This document shows positions 63,478 through 64,000 of a DNA stretch of 64,000 nt, piece by piece. Every line of letters begins with the position of its first letter. Position 1 is the stretch's first letter. The stretch covers positions 1 through 64,000 of the forward strand of contig NZ_VMOA01000004.1 in assembly GCF_020662345.1 (NCBI RefSeq), given 5' to 3'. A program made the position numbers and the translations under genes. The notes under the pieces are model-generated. The model ran no database searches. It worked only from the letters and a program-made list of their open reading frames with translations, and was not told where the DNA came from. The DNA comes from Methylobacterium sp. W2. GTDB lineage: Bacteria > Pseudomonadota > Alphaproteobacteria > Rhizobiales > Beijerinckiaceae.

Positions 63478-64000
63478 TCAGCTCTGAACGAGGACGTTCC
63501 GGAACTGCCAGGGGTCGGTCTCGTCGATGTTTTCCGGGAACAGACCCGGACGGCCGGTGAGCGGCGTCCAGTCGGTGTACACGCCGACCACGGGGCCGAG
63601 ATACGGCATCTGCACTTCGAGGCAGCGGCGGAAATCCATCTCGTCGGCCTCGACGATGCCGGCCTCGGGGTTCTCCAAGGCCCAGACCATGCCCGCGAGC
63701 ACGGCCGAGGTCACCTGAAGGCCGGTGGCGTTCTGGTACGGCGCGATGCGGCGCGTCTCCTCGATGGAGAGCTGCGAGCCGAACCAATAGGCGTTCTTCT
63801 CGTGACCGTAGAGGAGCACGCCGAGCTCATCGATCCCGTCGACGATCTCGTTCTCGTCCAGGATGTGGTGCTTCTCCTGCACCGCGGCCGCCTTACCGAA
63901 CATCTCGTGGAGCGAGAGCACGGCGTCGTTGCAGGGGTGGTAAGCGTAGTGACAGGTCGGGCGGTAGGCGGCGCGCTCGCCCTCCAGCACCGTGTAATAA
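63478..64000 (-). CDS. hss: Homospermidine synthase, C-terminal part (cut by window edge)
   Basis: The last 174 or so residues of a protein that continues beyond the right edge; no stop or plausible true start is seen before base 64000. THCHYAYHPC-like sequence (PTCHYAYHPCNDAVLSLHEMFG), ILDENEIVDGIDELGVLLYGHEKNAYWFGSQL, and the C-terminal GPVVGVYTDWTPLTGRPGLFPENIDETDPWQF match bacterial homospermidine synthase, which makes homospermidine from putrescine. The next codons at the edge (Tyr-Tyr-Thr-Val) continue the frame. Family call is good, full-length status unknown. Confidence 0.85.
   Translation of the reverse strand, partial: YYTVLEGERAAYRPTCHYAYHPCNDAVLSLHEMFGKAAAVQEKHHILDENEIVDGIDELGVLLYGHEKNAYWFGSQLSIEETRRIAPYQNATGLQVTSAVLAGMVWALENPEAGIVEADEMDFRRCLEVQMPYLGPVVGVYTDWTPLTGRPGLFPENIDETDPWQFRNVLVQS

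Noticed and set aside
1-64000. Insertion sequences, prophage, integron or defence island
   Set aside because: No transposase, integrase, recombinase, phage structural or defence-type gene is seen apart from one Uma2-family protein; gene order is that of a core chromosome.

Overview
The window looks like an ordinary, gene-dense piece of a high-GC alphaproteobacterial chromosome, most likely Hyphomicrobiales and probably Methylobacteriaceae (Methylobacterium/Methylorubrum-like). The taxonomic inference rests on crotonyl-CoA carboxylase/reductase divergent from ethylmalonyl-CoA mutase (ethylmalonyl-CoA pathway), a petABC cytochrome bc1 operon, a his cluster carrying a DUF2628 gene, the bamE / CBP3-yceD-plsX-fabH-ihfA-merR block, the tsaB-rimI-plsC-miaB-phoH-ybeY-corC-lnt block, and homospermidine synthase. 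I see no insertion sequence, prophage, CRISPR array or rRNA operon.

Layout. 1-5.2 kb: YiaA-like protein and PspA under a repeated operator-like array, TrmL, an ABC exporter overlapping a MATE exporter. 5.4-8.3 kb: petA-petB-petC with a terminator. 8.4-12 kb: mtnP, then hisB-DUF2628-hisH-hisA with a strong terminator directly after hisA (no hisF). 12-17.1 kb: bamE facing CBP3 chaperone-yceD-plsX-fabH-ihfA-merR. 17.3-23.4 kb: a small secreted protein, then the stress module prkA-yeaH-spoVR followed by a PilZ protein. 23.4-28.7 kb: tRNA-Pro(GGG), an RND efflux pump (permease plus adaptor, no outer-membrane channel) and a rhodanese. 29-37.6 kb (minus strand): midA-lgt, a chemoreceptor, ilvA, dgkA, an AbrB-type membrane protein, oxyR. 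37.7-39.3 kb: katA, divergent from oxyR across an OxyR-type site. 39.4-49.5 kb (minus strand): MFS transporter, lnt, corC, ybeY, phoH, miaB, plsC, rimI, tsaB, nifU-like. 49.8-53.5 kb: rplS, a tiny secreted protein, a 500-base gene-free spacer, lytic transglycosylase, leuD. 53.5-57.2 kb: ccr and ecm, divergent across an AT-rich control region. 57.4-61.3 kb: a three-gene lipid-linked sugar module (WecA/WbpL-like, WbpV-like, WbpM-like). 61.3-64 kb: DUF1206 protein, a small unknown, Uma2-family protein, and homospermidine synthase cut by the window edge.

Functional links. petABC and the CBP3 chaperone serve the bc1 complex; PrkA, YeaH and SpoVR form a conserved starvation/stress module; OxyR and KatA form a peroxide switch; Lgt and Lnt are the first and last lipoprotein modification enzymes, and BamE is one of their likely substrates; Ccr and Ecm are consecutive-pathway enzymes of C1/C2 assimilation; the WbpL/V/M-like trio can plausibly make and load a 6-deoxy-HexNAc onto undecaprenyl phosphate to start a surface polysaccharide.

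I did not find a clearly new multi-gene system. The most promising unexplained signals are in non-coding DNA: the five-half-site array upstream of pspA, the AT-rich islands at 28.9, 50.7-51.0 and 54.9 kb, the nested inverted repeat at 50.84 kb, and the small secreted protein next to it. Many genes use TTG or GTG starts that are set by a ribosome binding site or by stop-start overlap.
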